Source of the DNA: an uncultured bacterium
Lineage (GTDB): Bacteria > Actinomycetota > Coriobacteriia > Coriobacteriales > Coriobacteriaceae
NCBI GenBank assembly: GCA_905215385.1
Contig: CAJMPY010000002.1
Coordinates: forward strand, 62,001 to 126,000
DNA: 64,000 bases
Reading direction: 5' to 3'
Below the pieces are notes generated by a model. That model did no database searches and was not told the origin of the DNA. It was given only the letters and a program-made list of their open reading frames with translations. The position numbers and the translations under genes are program-made. Positions 19,468 through 27,218 of this stretch are shown piece by piece (within the stretch, counting starts at the first letter, position 1; each line of letters starts with the position of its first letter).

Positions 19468-20391
19468 ATGCTCGATTTAACAAAATTCACGACCGAACAG
19501 CGTAATCAAAGGTCAATGGACCTCGATACGATGACATCGCTGCAGATCGTCACGACGATGAACGATGAGGATCTTCGTGCCGTCCAGTCGGTCACGAAAG
19601 TGTTGCCCCAGGTTGCCACAGCAATCGACTGGGCTGCTGAGGCACTCGAGCGCGGCGGGCGCGTCTTTTACATGGGCGCAGGCACCAGCGGTCGTCTGGG
19701 CGTACTCGACGCTTCGGAGTGTCCGCCCACGTTTGGCGTGTCACCCGATCTGATTGTCGGGCTCATTGCCGGAGGCGAGACGGCGTTTATCAAGGCTGTC
19801 GAAGGTGCCGAAGACAGCGAGGAGCTTGGCGCGAGCGACCTGCAGGGGCGTGGACTCTCGGACAAGGATCTTGTCGTTGGCCTGGCGGCAAGCGGTCGTA
19901 CTCCCTATGTGGTGGGCGGCCTTGTGTACGCCAAGGCAACTGGGTGCAAGACGATCGCAATTGCCTGCAACCAAGGGTCGAAGATCGGTGAGAGCGCAGA
20001 TCTTGCCATTGAACCCGTGCCCGGTCCCGAGGTACTGACCGGCTCAACGAGGCTCAAGGCGGGAACGGTTCAAAAGCTCATTCTTAACATGATTTCGACC
20101 GGTGCCATGGTTAAGATCGGCAAGGTATACCAAAACTTGATGGTCGATGTGCAGCAGACGAACGAGAAGTTGGTGGTGCGCGGCCAGAACATCGTGATGG
20201 AGGCGACCGGCTGCACGCGCGAGTGCGCTATTCAGGCGCTTGCAGATGCCGGCGGCCACGTAAAAACCGCTATTGTCTCGGTGCTGCTGGACTGCGATGC
20301 CGAGCAGGCTGCGGTAGCTCTTGAGCGAGCGCGAGGCCATGTCCGTGCTGCGGTGAGTGTCCATGGGAAGAGCAATGCCGATGCCCAATAG
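19468..20391 (+). CDS. murQ: N-acetylmuramic acid 6-phosphate etherase
   Basis: Cytoplasmic lyase of 307 residues cleaving the lactyl ether of MurNAc 6-phosphate to GlcNAc 6-phosphate and D-lactate. The N-terminal TEQRN and the family signature FYMGAGTSGRLGVLDASECP (SIS fold, about residues 62-81) are present, with the downstream EGAEDSEE catalytic Glu region and NQGSKIGESAD. Start ATG 19468 follows GATGAGGTG; a GTG three codons upstream is possible. Length is normal. Second gene of the MurNAc operon. Confidence 0.95.
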   Translation: MLDLTKFTTEQRNQRSMDLDTMTSLQIVTTMNDEDLRAVQSVTKVLPQVATAIDWAAEALERGGRVFYMGAGTSGRLGVLDASECPPTFGVSPDLIVGLIAGGETAFIKAVEGAEDSEELGASDLQGRGLSDKDLVVGLAASGRTPYVVGGLVYAKATGCKTIAIACNQGSKIGESADLAIEPVPGPEVLTGSTRLKAGTVQKLILNMISTGAMVKIGKVYQNLMVDVQQTNEKLVVRGQNIVMEATGCTRECAIQALADAGGHVKTAIVSVLLDCDAEQAAVALERARGHVRAAVSVHGKSNADAQ

Positions 20392-20448
20392 GTGCGCGGC
20401 GTGAGCTGATATGACATCCAGACGAGATACCCAATACAAGGAGGAGTT

Positions 20449-21879
20449 ATGACGAACAAAGAGCTGGCTCAAAAGCTGCTGGACCTTTTGGGCGGTAAAG
20501 ACAACGTGCTGGCAAACGCGGCGTGCATGACGCGCCTGCGCGTGACCGTCAAAGACACGGGCAGCGTCGACACGGAGGGTATTAAGGCACTCGACGGCGT
20601 GATGGGCTTGGTCGAGGACGACACGATGCAGATCGTGCTGGGGCCGGGCAAGGTGAATAAGGTGCTCGAGGAGTTCTCCAAGCTCACCGGCCTTGCGAAA
20701 GGCGTTGCCGACGAGAGCGTGGTTGACGCTGCGGCCACAAACAAGGCCGCGCAGAAGGCCAAGTACGAGTCCAAGCCGGTTCAGGCCTTCCTCAAGAAGA
20801 TTTCCAATGTCTTCGTCGCCCTGCTTCCCGGCATCATTGCGGCTGGCCTCATCAACGGTATCTGCAACGTCATTAACGTCTCGACGGCAGGCGCGCTTGC
20901 AGGCGAGTGGTGGTACCAGGGCATTCGTTCCATGGGCTGGGCCCTGTTTGCCTATCTGCCCATCTTGGTGGGCTATAACGCGGCACGTGAGTTTGGCGGC
21001 TCCGCTGCGCTGGGCGGCATCGCCGGCATGATGTGCATCGCCAACAGTGCCATGCCCCTACTTGCGCCTGGCGCGCCTGATCCTGCCACTGCCATTCTGC
21101 TGCCGCTCACCAATGCGCAGTACAACCCCGCAGCGGGCGGTATGATCGCGGCTCTTATCGCTGGCGCATTTTTTGCCTGGATGGAGCGTCAGATTCGCAA
21201 GGTTATGCCCAACGCACTCGACACGTTTTTGTCCCCGCTGCTGGTGCTCATCATCGGCGCCTTTGCTCTGATGCTCGTCATCCAGCCGGTTGGCGCATGG
21301 CTGACGACTGCCATCTTTAGCGTTTTGACCTTTATCTTCGAGAAGCTGGGCGTCCTGGGCGGCTATATCCTGTCGGCAGGCTTCTTGCCGCTGGTTTCCG
21401 TTGGCCTGCATCAGGCGCTCACGCCGATCCACGCTATGCTCAACGATCCCGACGGCGCTACCAAGGGCATCAATTACCTGCTCCCCATCCTTATGATGGC
21501 TGGCGGCGGCCAGGTCGGTGCCGGTCTGGCGCTGTACTTTAAGACCAAGAACGCCAAGCTCAAGAAGTACGTCGCAGAGTCCATTCCCGTTGGCATTCTG
21601 GGTGTGGGCGAGCCTCTGATGTATGCCGTTACGCTGCCGCTCGTTCGTCCGTTTGTGACGGCCTGCCTGGGTGCTGGATTTGGCGGCGCGCTCGCGGCGC
21701 TGCTTCACATCGGCACGGTTTCTCAGGGCGTTTCCGGTCTGTTTGGCTTGCTGATCGTCGTTCCTGGCCAGCAGCTCGGCTACGTTGCCGCTATGCTGCT
21801 TGCCTATGCCGCCGGCTTTGTCCTGACGTGGTTCTTTGGCGTCGACGAGCAGAAGATCAACGAGTTCTTTGGCGAGTAG
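20449..21879 (+). CDS. murP: PTS MurNAc-type permease EIIBC
   Basis: A 476-residue PTS permease. The EIIB domain comes first (about 1-85) with the phosphorylatable Cys in AACMTRLRVTV, then a PTS_EIIC domain of the glucose family (about 105-470) with about ten helices and the conserved GVGEPLMYAV. No EIIA is attached, as in MurP, which borrows EIIA-Glc. Its place between murQ and mupG argues for MurNAc or a MurNAc disaccharide as substrate. ATG lies behind AAGGAGG. A terminator hairpin 68 nt downstream separates it from mupG. Confidence 0.9.
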   Translation: MTNKELAQKLLDLLGGKDNVLANAACMTRLRVTVKDTGSVDTEGIKALDGVMGLVEDDTMQIVLGPGKVNKVLEEFSKLTGLAKGVADESVVDAAATNKAAQKAKYESKPVQAFLKKISNVFVALLPGIIAAGLINGICNVINVSTAGALAGEWWYQGIRSMGWALFAYLPILVGYNAAREFGGSAALGGIAGMMCIANSAMPLLAPGAPDPATAILLPLTNAQYNPAAGGMIAALIAGAFFAWMERQIRKVMPNALDTFLSPLLVLIIGAFALMLVIQPVGAWLTTAIFSVLTFIFEKLGVLGGYILSAGFLPLVSVGLHQALTPIHAMLNDPDGATKGINYLLPILMMAGGGQVGAGLALYFKTKNAKLKKYVAESIPVGILGVGEPLMYAVTLPLVRPFVTACLGAGFGGALAALLHIGTVSQGVSGLFGLLIVVPGQQLGYVAAMLLAYAAGFVLTWFFGVDEQKINEFFGE

Positions 21880-21946
21880 TTTGATATCGCGAGCCGTGTT
21901 GCTCAGGGCTCGCGGCGCGCGGCAGATTTCTTGATGCTATGGTTGT

Positions 21947-21980
21947 GCCGGCGGGGCTAACTGCTCCGCCGGCCTTTTTT
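21947..21980 (+). terminator. Terminator between murP and mupG
   Basis: Stem GCCGGCGGGGC / GCTCCGCCGGC (one G-U) with loop TAACT and a T6 run. The mupG ribosome binding site AAGGAGCG begins 2 nt after the T run. Confidence 0.85.
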
Positions 21981-21996
21981 AAAGGAGCGTTGTAGC

Positions 21997-23049
21997 GTGA
22001 AAACGGGTATTTCGATTTATCTTTCCAGCCCTCTGCAGGATATTGAGCGGACAATTGAGCGTGGTGCCGCGGCGGGTGCGCGCTATGCGTTCACCTCGCT
22101 GCATATTCCCGAGGATGGGGGAGCGGCATATGCCGATAAGGTCCGTCATGTGCTGTCGCTGCTTTCCGCCCGCGGCATTGCGCTCATTGCCGATGTGGGG
22201 CCTCGCACGTGCGATTTGCTCGGGCTTGAGCGCATCGAGGACCTGCGCGATCTGGGGTTGGAATACCTTCGTTTGGACTATGGCTTTAGCGCCCAGCGGG
22301 TCGCGGAGCTGTCCGGTGTATTTCGCATTGTGGTCAATGCATCGACGGTGAGTTCTGATGAAATCGCATCGTGGCGTGAGGCCGGTGCCGATGTGACTCG
22401 TTTTGCCGCCTGCCACAATTTTTACCCCAAGCCTTATACCGGTTTAGCTCTGGAGGACATTGCTCGGATGAATCTTCGTCTTGCGGCGCTTGGATTCGAA
22501 ATCATGGCTTTTGTGCCGGGTGATGCTAACGTTCGCGGGCCGGTATTCGAGGGACTGCCGACGGTCGAGGCGCAGCGCGGTCGCGCGTCAAAGGTTGCCC
22601 TCAACATGCTTGAGCTTGCACATGGCGCCGATTGCGACATTGTGTTGGTCGGCGACCCCGATCTTTCCGATGCGGGCTGGGCGCAGTTTGCTCAAGTTTC
22701 CGCCGGATACGTGGACTTGCAATGCGAGCTTGAGCCCGGTTATGCCTATGTACGTGGGCAGATTCATCACGACCGGCCCGATTCGAGCACCCTCATCTTT
22801 AGGTCTCAGGAGTCGCGTACGACGCTTAAGCCGGATTCCGTGCCGACGGATGCCGGTGCCGGCCTGTTTCGAAAGGCGGGGTCGATCGCTGTGAGCAATA
22901 GCGGCTATGGGCGCTACGAAGGCGAGCTTGAGATTGCGCGGGTCGATCTTCCCGGTGACGAGCGCATGAACGTTGCGGGTCATATCACGCCCGAGGCAAT
23001 GGAGCTGCTGCCGTTCATCAAACGCGGATTCGGGGTACGGTTCGTTTAG
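21997..23049 (+). CDS. mupG: 6-phospho-N-acetylmuramidase (DUF871, GH170)
   Basis: A 350-residue cytoplasmic enzyme of the DUF871 family, whose characterised member MupG of Staphylococcus aureus cleaves MurNAc 6-phosphate-GlcNAc taken up by the PTS. Starts KTGISIYLSSP, with a TIM-barrel half (about 1-235; TSLHIPED, LRLDYGF, FAACHNFYPKPYTGL) and a C-terminal beta domain (about 240-350; YAYVRGQIHHDRPDSSTLIF). With murQ and murP next door this completes import, cleavage and ether removal. GTG 21997 follows AAGGAGCG. Adjacent to, but separated by a terminator from, murP. Confidence 0.93.
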   Translation: MKTGISIYLSSPLQDIERTIERGAAAGARYAFTSLHIPEDGGAAYADKVRHVLSLLSARGIALIADVGPRTCDLLGLERIEDLRDLGLEYLRLDYGFSAQRVAELSGVFRIVVNASTVSSDEIASWREAGADVTRFAACHNFYPKPYTGLALEDIARMNLRLAALGFEIMAFVPGDANVRGPVFEGLPTVEAQRGRASKVALNMLELAHGADCDIVLVGDPDLSDAGWAQFAQVSAGYVDLQCELEPGYAYVRGQIHHDRPDSSTLIFRSQESRTTLKPDSVPTDAGAGLFRKAGSIAVSNSGYGRYEGELEIARVDLPGDERMNVAGHITPEAMELLPFIKRGFGVRFV

Positions 23050-23141
23050 TGTGTGACCCGTGGGCTACAATTGGCCCATCATGCGAAGGCGCCTCGTGTG
23101 GCGTGTGCCTGCGTTGGCCGATCTATATTCGGAGGATTCCC

Positions 23142-23501
23142 ATGACCGTACTGTTTGTTGAATATCCCAAGTGCTCGACCTGTAAAAAGGCTAAGGCATG
23201 GCTGGACGAACATGGGGTTGAGTATATCGACCGCGATATCGTTTTGGACAATCCCACGGCTGATGAGCTTGCGACCTGGACTGCTCGTTCGGGGCTGCCG
23301 GTGCGGCGCTTCTTTAATTCGTCGGGCATGAAATATCGAGAGCTGGGCCTGAAGGCGCGTCTAGATGCGGGCATGACGGATCGGGAGTGCTACGAGCTGC
23401 TGGCGACCGACGGCATGCTGGTCAAGCGTCCGCTGTTGGTGGGCGACGACTTTGCGATTCCCGGCTTTAGGGAATCGGCTTGGGTCGAGGCGTTGCTGTA
23501 G
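23142..23501 (+). CDS. ArsC/Spx-family thioredoxin-fold protein
   Basis: A 119-residue protein. EYPKCSTCKKAKAWLDEHGV carries the redox CxxC at about residues 11-14, followed by the ArsC-like YIDRDIV and LPVRRFFNSSGMKYRELGLK. This matches the YffB/Spx-like branch of the ArsC family; arsenate reduction is not implied, since the branch includes proteins with other or unknown roles. ATG 23142 follows GGAGG. No arsenic genes are near; it stands between mupG and a minus-strand gene. Confidence 0.85.
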   Translation: MTVLFVEYPKCSTCKKAKAWLDEHGVEYIDRDIVLDNPTADELATWTARSGLPVRRFFNSSGMKYRELGLKARLDAGMTDRECYELLATDGMLVKRPLLVGDDFAIPGFRESAWVEALL

Positions 23502-23506
23502 CGGCT

Positions 23507-23618
23507 GCGGAAAGTGCGACCCGTTTTGAGCTTCGATTACGGGATACGGTTTCCGGTTGAGGGCTCGATGGGAAAGTGGGGACCGGTTTGAGCTTGAAAT
23601 CTGGGACGCACTTTCCGC
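23507..23618. repeat. 112-bp palindromic element with internal direct repeat
   Basis: Terminal arms GCGGAAAGTGCG (23507-23518) and CGCACTTTCCGC (23607-23618) are exact inverts. Inside, a block starting GGAAAGTG and ending GTTTGAGCTT (23509 onward) recurs in direct orientation at 23571-23596. It fills the space between the ArsC-like gene and the minus-strand gene. Confidence 0.75.
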
Positions 23619-23635
23619 CGGCAGGCTTGCCCCAG

Positions 23636-24046
23636 TCAGTCCTCCAACTGCGCCCATTCGTGCGGATCGTAGACCTTTACGTGCTTGTTGGGCTTGCCGC
23701 TCCAGTACTCCTCGTCCATAAAGGGCAGATATGCCTGAACGCCGGGGCAGATAAAGGGGATCCGCTGCTGTTGCAGTCGCTCGCGCTGGCGCTGCTCCAG
23801 GTGCGCCTCGGATATGACGGTCGGCATACCGGACAGCTCGACGAGGCTTGCCTGGATTCGCTTAAGGTCGGGGAGTCCCGCGTGCCATGACATCCGCATG
23901 ATCAAAAAGGATGCACGGCGGTATTTTGCCTGCATCACCGTGATGGCGGGGCGCAGAGTGGGATGGATTTTGTCCCGTTCGGGCCAAAGGTCAGCAGTGA
24001 TCTCGAGGCCCAGGGTCTCCCATAGGTAATCAAGCTCTTCGTCCAT
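23636..24046 (-). CDS. Hypothetical protein, possibly a regulator lacking its DNA-binding domain
   Basis: A 136-residue protein: LDYLWETLGLEITADLW at the start and a central MRMSWHAGLPDLKRIQASLV, then RIPFICPGVQAYLPFMDEEY. From memory, an IPF-PG-Q-YLPF segment occurs in the front half of certain proteins called MarR-like in Firmicutes and Actinobacteria, where a winged helix follows. Here the chain ends about 30 residues later with no helix-turn-helix, right beside the palindromic element at 23507-23618. It may be truncated or a stand-alone sensor-like domain. Function unknown. Confidence 0.6.
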   Translation of the reverse strand: MDEELDYLWETLGLEITADLWPERDKIHPTLRPAITVMQAKYRRASFLIMRMSWHAGLPDLKRIQASLVELSGMPTVISEAHLEQRQRERLQQQRIPFICPGVQAYLPFMDEEYWSGKPNKHVKVYDPHEWAQLED

Positions 24047-24249
24047 GGCGCCTCGATATCTACGTGATCATTGATGCTTCGATTGTGTTGCCTGGTGCTA
24101 TCGTTTTCGCGGTAGAATCTGCCAACGGTTGACGGCTACCGCTCGCGGCGTTTTGCCCTTCGTGTACAGCGGTCGGCTTCACAGGTCCTTCACGGGTTGG
24201 ACTAAATTAGGCCAATTTGACTGAATTTTAAAAAAGTCAAAATTGGGGC

Positions 24250-24278
24250 TTGCGTCACGGCGGTACTTCCCGTATATT
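24250..24278 (+). promoter_or_regulatory. Predicted promoter of the tRNA pair
   Basis: TTGCGT, exactly 17 bp, TATATT. Transcription would start near 24285, 38 bp before tRNA-Gln. Confidence 0.75.
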
Positions 24279-24322
24279 TCTTTCTTGCGCAAAGGCACAG
24301 CCGAGCGCAGCGATGCAGTCAT

Positions 24323-24396
24323 TGGGATGTCGTCTAATGGCAGGACAGCGGATTCTGGTTCCGTCAATGGGGGTTCGACTCCCTCCATCCCAGCCA
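24323..24396 (+). tRNA. tRNA-Gln (anticodon CTG)
   Basis: Acceptor TGGGATG pairs with CATCCCA, the anticodon loop is TTCTGGT, the T-loop contains GTTCGACTC, and CCA is encoded (24394-24396). Reads CAG. Confidence 0.95.
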
Positions 24397-24413
24397 TTGC
24401 ATTTGCTACATAT

Positions 24414-24490
24414 GGCCCGTTCGTCTAGCGGTTTAGGATGCCGCCCTCTCAAGGCGGAGATCACCAGTTCGAATCTGGTACGGGCTACCA
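24414..24490 (+). tRNA. tRNA-Glu (anticodon CTC)
   Basis: Acceptor GGCCCGT pairs with ACGGGCT, the anticodon loop CTCTCAA is closed by CCGCC/GGCGG, the T-loop is GTTCGAATC, and CCA is encoded. It follows tRNA-Gln by 17 nt and should be co-transcribed. Confidence 0.95.
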
Positions 24491-24501
24491 AAATTGAACG
24501 C

Positions 24502-24530
24502 CCCGGGCCTCGTTAGAGACCCGGGTTTTG
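24502..24530 (+). terminator. Terminator of the tRNA transcript
   Basis: Stem CCCGGGCCTC / GAGACCCGGG followed by TTTTG. Confidence 0.85.
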
Positions 24531-24588
24531 TGTATTGACCGATATTTAAGGCGCGCGTTGAGTCTGCCGCCCGGACCGAGGAGTTGTC

Positions 24589-25506
24589 ATGGACCTGCCT
24601 ATCAGCTTGGAAGACATCACGTATGCCGAGAACTATCTGGCGCAGGGCGACCTGGCTACGGCGACGCCGCTGCTTGAGCGTCTGGTGGAGCTCGCCGAGG
24701 AGTATATCGACGCTGAGTGCAAGACGGAGGAGAAGCGCCAGTACTTTAGCTTCGACAGCAAGTTTGAGCGCCTGGCCTATCGCCGTGTGGAGAAGGATCC
24801 GCGCGAGCTGGTGCAGGTCGAGGTTCCCTTTGACCGCCTGTACTCCGACATGGCGTTTGCCTACATTCGCCAGCAGGATTATGTGAGTGCTCGGAATGCC
24901 CTGATGCAGGCCGTGCGTTGGGATCCCATGAACTGCAACTATCGCTTGGACTTGGCCGAGCTGTTCCGCGCGCTCGAGGACAAGCAGGAGTGGGCATCGC
25001 TCTCGTTCTCGGTGCTGGAGCGCGCGAGCGACGGTAAGTGCGCCGCACGCGCCTACACCAACTTGGGTCAGTACTTCTTGGAGCCCGAGACCGAGAACAT
25101 TTCGGCTGCCGTGGGCTGCGCGCGTCTGGCGCTGCGCCTGGCACCCAATGATGCGCATACGACGCGCCTGCTCAACAAGATCCATACCACCTATCCGGAT
25201 GCCGCGGACGAGAGTGACGACCATGTGATGGGTGAGCTCGCCCTGCAGGGCGTGCCGACCTCGCCTTCGGCCGAGATCGCCATCTGCCTGATCATGTGCG
25301 CGACCGATGCTGCAAGCGACGGCGACAAGCAGGAGGCTACGCGTCTGACGGTCCGTGCCCGCGACCTGGTGGGCGAGGAGGCATGCGCGGCGATTATCAA
25401 GCTGGTGCGCGAGAGCGATGCCGAGCTTAATGCCGAGCGCAGGGCAAAGCGCGAGGCTGCGGGCTCAAACGCCAATGGCGCCAAGGAGGCCGGCGATGCC
25501 CAGTAA
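24589..25506 (+). CDS. Tetratricopeptide-repeat protein
   Basis: A 305-residue soluble helical protein. TPR-like helix pairs can be seen at about residues 8-42 (DITYAENYLAQGDLATATPL), 84-118 (SDMAFAYIRQQDYVSARNAL followed by AVRWDPMN) and 145-185 (AYTNLGQYFLEPE). The C-terminal 40 residues are charged and Ala-rich. The partner is unknown. It overlaps smpB by 11 nt, so the two are translated together; a link to trans-translation is speculative. ATG follows GAGGAG. Confidence 0.82.
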   Translation: MDLPISLEDITYAENYLAQGDLATATPLLERLVELAEEYIDAECKTEEKRQYFSFDSKFERLAYRRVEKDPRELVQVEVPFDRLYSDMAFAYIRQQDYVSARNALMQAVRWDPMNCNYRLDLAELFRALEDKQEWASLSFSVLERASDGKCAARAYTNLGQYFLEPETENISAAVGCARLALRLAPNDAHTTRLLNKIHTTYPDAADESDDHVMGELALQGVPTSPSAEIAICLIMCATDAASDGDKQEATRLTVRARDLVGEEACAAIIKLVRESDAELNAERRAKREAAGSNANGAKEAGDAQ

Positions 25507-25966
25507 GCGCGAGCGCAAGCTCATTTCCAAGAATCGCTCGGCACATCACGAGTACTTTATCGATGAGACGTTTGAGTGCGGTATTGAGCTGAGCGGTACC
25601 GAGGTCAAGTCGATTCGCGAGCGCGCGTGCCAGATTACCGATACCTTTGCACTGATTCGTGGCGGGGAGTGCTGGCTCGTCGGCCTGCATATCCACCCTT
25701 ATAGCCATGGTGGCGTGTGGAATCGCGATCCCGACCGTCGGCGCCGTCTGCTGCTGCACCGCAAGGAGATCGACTTTCTTGACGGCAAACTTCGCAACCG
25801 TGGTTATGCGCTGGTTCCGTTGGAGCTCTACTTTAATACCGACGGTCGCGTAAAACTGCTGCTGGGCCTGGGTCGCGGCAAGAAGCTCTACGACAAGCGC
25901 GAGGACATGGCCAAGCGTGATGTCCAACGCGAGATCGACCGCGCCCTCAAGGAACGCAACCGCTGA
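25496..25966 (+). CDS. smpB: SsrA-binding protein SmpB
   Basis: A 156-residue RNA-binding protein that carries tmRNA to stalled ribosomes. Diagnostic segments: NRSAHHEYFIDETFECGIEL, GTEVKSIRERACQI, LVGLHIHPYSHG and the basic tail KKLYDKREDMAKRDVQRE. The start ATG 25496 lies in the end of the TPR gene behind AAGGAGG; a longer upstream frame only mirrors that gene. No tmRNA gene is visible in the window. rnr, which acts in the same pathway, lies about 8 kb upstream. Confidence 0.96.
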   Translation: MPSKRERKLISKNRSAHHEYFIDETFECGIELSGTEVKSIRERACQITDTFALIRGGECWLVGLHIHPYSHGGVWNRDPDRRRRLLLHRKEIDFLDGKLRNRGYALVPLELYFNTDGRVKLLLGLGRGKKLYDKREDMAKRDVQREIDRALKERNR

Positions 25967-25978
25967 CCGTCCTTCATA

Positions 25979-26045
25979 AGTTGCGGTGGAATACGGACTG
26001 TTTTGCCTGTTTGAGGGGCTATTCAGTCCTTATTTCACCGCAACT
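25979..26045. repeat. 67-bp palindromic element downstream of smpB
   Basis: 22-bp arms at 25979-26000 and 26024-26045 match at 20 of 22 positions (outer halves AGTTGCGGTG and CACCGCAACT), around a 23-nt centre. No T run follows. It may act as a bidirectional hairpin. Confidence 0.8.
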
Positions 26046-26090
26046 GCGGGCGTCTCATCTTGCTTATACTGTTTTGACACATATGTCTCA

Positions 26091-26123
26091 AAGGTGGTGT
26101 CCGTTGTGGGCGCCGCCTTTTTT
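26091..26123 (+). terminator. Terminator-like hairpin in the leader of the flavin reductase gene
   Basis: 12-bp stem AAGGTGGTGTCC / GGGCGCCGCCTT (three G-U pairs) and T6. It stands 52 bp before the start codon and 70 bp after a TATACT that could be a -10 box, so it may end a short leader RNA. Confidence 0.6.
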
Positions 26124-26174
26124 GTGGGTACATACATCCATGAGGTTCCAACCCGGGTTAGGGGAGTGATTGTT

Positions 26175-26678
26175 ATGGACAAAACTGCGTTCTTTACCAT
26201 GCCGAGCGGTCTGTACGTGGTGAGCGCCGCGGCAGACGGGCTGCGCGCCGGCTGCGTCATCAACACTGCGGTGCAGGTGACGTCCATGCCGCCGCGCATT
26301 TCGGTTGCCGTGAACAAGGACAACGTCACCTCGGGCGTCATCGCTTCGGCCAAAGCGTTCGCGCTGACCGTGATCGATCAGACCGCCGATATGCTCTACA
26401 TCGGTAACTTTGGGTTCCGCACCAGCAGCGATTATGACAAGTTTGCCAAATACGAGACCCGCGAGACGGCTCTGGGCATGCCCTATGTGCCCGAGCACGC
26501 GGCGGCCCTGTTTAGCTGCCATTTGATCGACACTGTGGATGTTGGCACGCATCTACTGTTTATCGGCGAGGTCGAGGATGCCGAGCGCTTGAGTGACGAG
26601 ACGCCGCTCACCTACGATTACTACCATAAGGTCCTGAAGGGCAAGACGCCTCCGAAGGCGTCCTCGTATCAAGGCTAG
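26175..26678 (+). CDS. Flavin reductase-like domain protein
   Basis: A 167-residue FMN-binding split-barrel protein of the flavin reductase-like family: FTMPSGLYVVSAAADGLRAG, NTAVQVTSMPPRISVAVNKD and the later LIDTVDVGTHLLFIGEVEDA. Such proteins bind FMN and pass electrons from NAD(P)H or rubredoxin; a rubredoxin gene follows 89 bp downstream, which fits a small electron-transfer pair. The start ATG 26175 follows GGGGAGTG; a GTG at 26166 is possible. Confidence 0.88.
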   Translation: MDKTAFFTMPSGLYVVSAAADGLRAGCVINTAVQVTSMPPRISVAVNKDNVTSGVIASAKAFALTVIDQTADMLYIGNFGFRTSSDYDKFAKYETRETALGMPYVPEHAAALFSCHLIDTVDVGTHLLFIGEVEDAERLSDETPLTYDYYHKVLKGKTPPKASSYQG

Positions 26679-26695
26679 AAATGTTTTAAAAGTAC

Positions 26696-26723
26696 TTGCA
26701 TTATATTATTGAGAATCTATACT
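26696..26723 (+). promoter_or_regulatory. Predicted rubredoxin promoter
   Basis: TTGCAT, 16 bp of A/T-rich spacer, TATACT. It shows that the rubredoxin gene has its own promoter. Confidence 0.7.
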
Positions 26724-26767
26724 GATAAATGAAGTACATCACCAGTCGCGTTTGAGAGGAGAACATC

Positions 26768-26911
26768 ATGGCTGAGGAGAAGAAGACGTATAAGTTCGTG
26801 TGCGTCGTTTGCGGTTACGAGGTTGAGGTCGATACGCCCGAGCTGCCCGAGGATTATGTGTGCCCGGTGTGCGGCGTCGGTCCCGATCAGTTTGAGCTCG
26901 TCGAGGAGTAG
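26768..26911 (+). CDS. Short rubredoxin
   Basis: A 47-residue protein with two Cys pairs, FVCVVCGYEVEVDTP and YVCPVCGVGPDQFELVEE, the CxxC-G ... CPxCG pattern of one Fe(Cys)4 site. It lacks the YDP/WCP details of classical rubredoxins, but the spacing and the PDQF motif fit. It likely transfers single electrons in oxidative-stress defence or to the flavin protein next door. ATG follows GAGAGGAGAA. Its own promoter and terminator make it monocistronic. Confidence 0.88.
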   Translation: MAEEKKTYKFVCVVCGYEVEVDTPELPEDYVCPVCGVGPDQFELVEE

Positions 26912-26950
26912 CTCGCAGACACACGGCGAAAGCCGAACATAGCTCTGTCC

Positions 26951-26986
26951 AAGGGCCTCGGTCGAATTCTCGGCCGGGGCCCTTTT
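26951..26986 (+). terminator. Rubredoxin terminator
   Basis: Stem AAGGGCCTCGGTCG / CGGCCGGGGCCCTT (with G-U pairs), then TTCC. Confidence 0.8.
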
Positions 26987-27054
26987 CCTCCGCCCCCAAG
27001 GGATCACGGTTGCTGTTGGCCGATCCTGTCTGTTGTGAGTCCGGCCGACCTTTT

Positions 27055-27191
27055 GTCTTAACCCGCCACATCTAACGGTGGAAATTGGGCCCACTTGTTA
27101 CATATCGAGACAAACCAAAACCGTCCGGCAGAAGATCTCAATCTGTAACATCTAGACATCGAAAGCGGGTCTAGATGTTGCAGATCGAGAC
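27055..27191. repeat. Array A of 57-bp palindromic units (2 units)
   Basis: Units 27055-27111 (left arm degenerate) and 27135-27191, 80 bp apart. Each is a 15-nt arm, 27-nt loop and 15-nt inverted arm; the second has a stem of 22 bp including wobble pairs because its loop ends also pair (ATCTAGAC with GTCTAGAT). It lies between the convergent rubredoxin and mntH genes; the rest of this gap holds only the rubredoxin terminator. Confidence 0.85.
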
Positions 27192-27218
27192 GTTTGCCTG
27201 AGTAGGTGCCCCGCCCCA

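Noticed and set aside
23142..23501. Arsenate reductase as a firm function
   Set aside because: The family branch includes non-arsenate proteins and no arsenic resistance genes are near.
25967..26174. tmRNA gene next to smpB
   Set aside because: No tRNA-like ends or tag-peptide reading frame could be found; the region is explained by a palindrome and a terminator.
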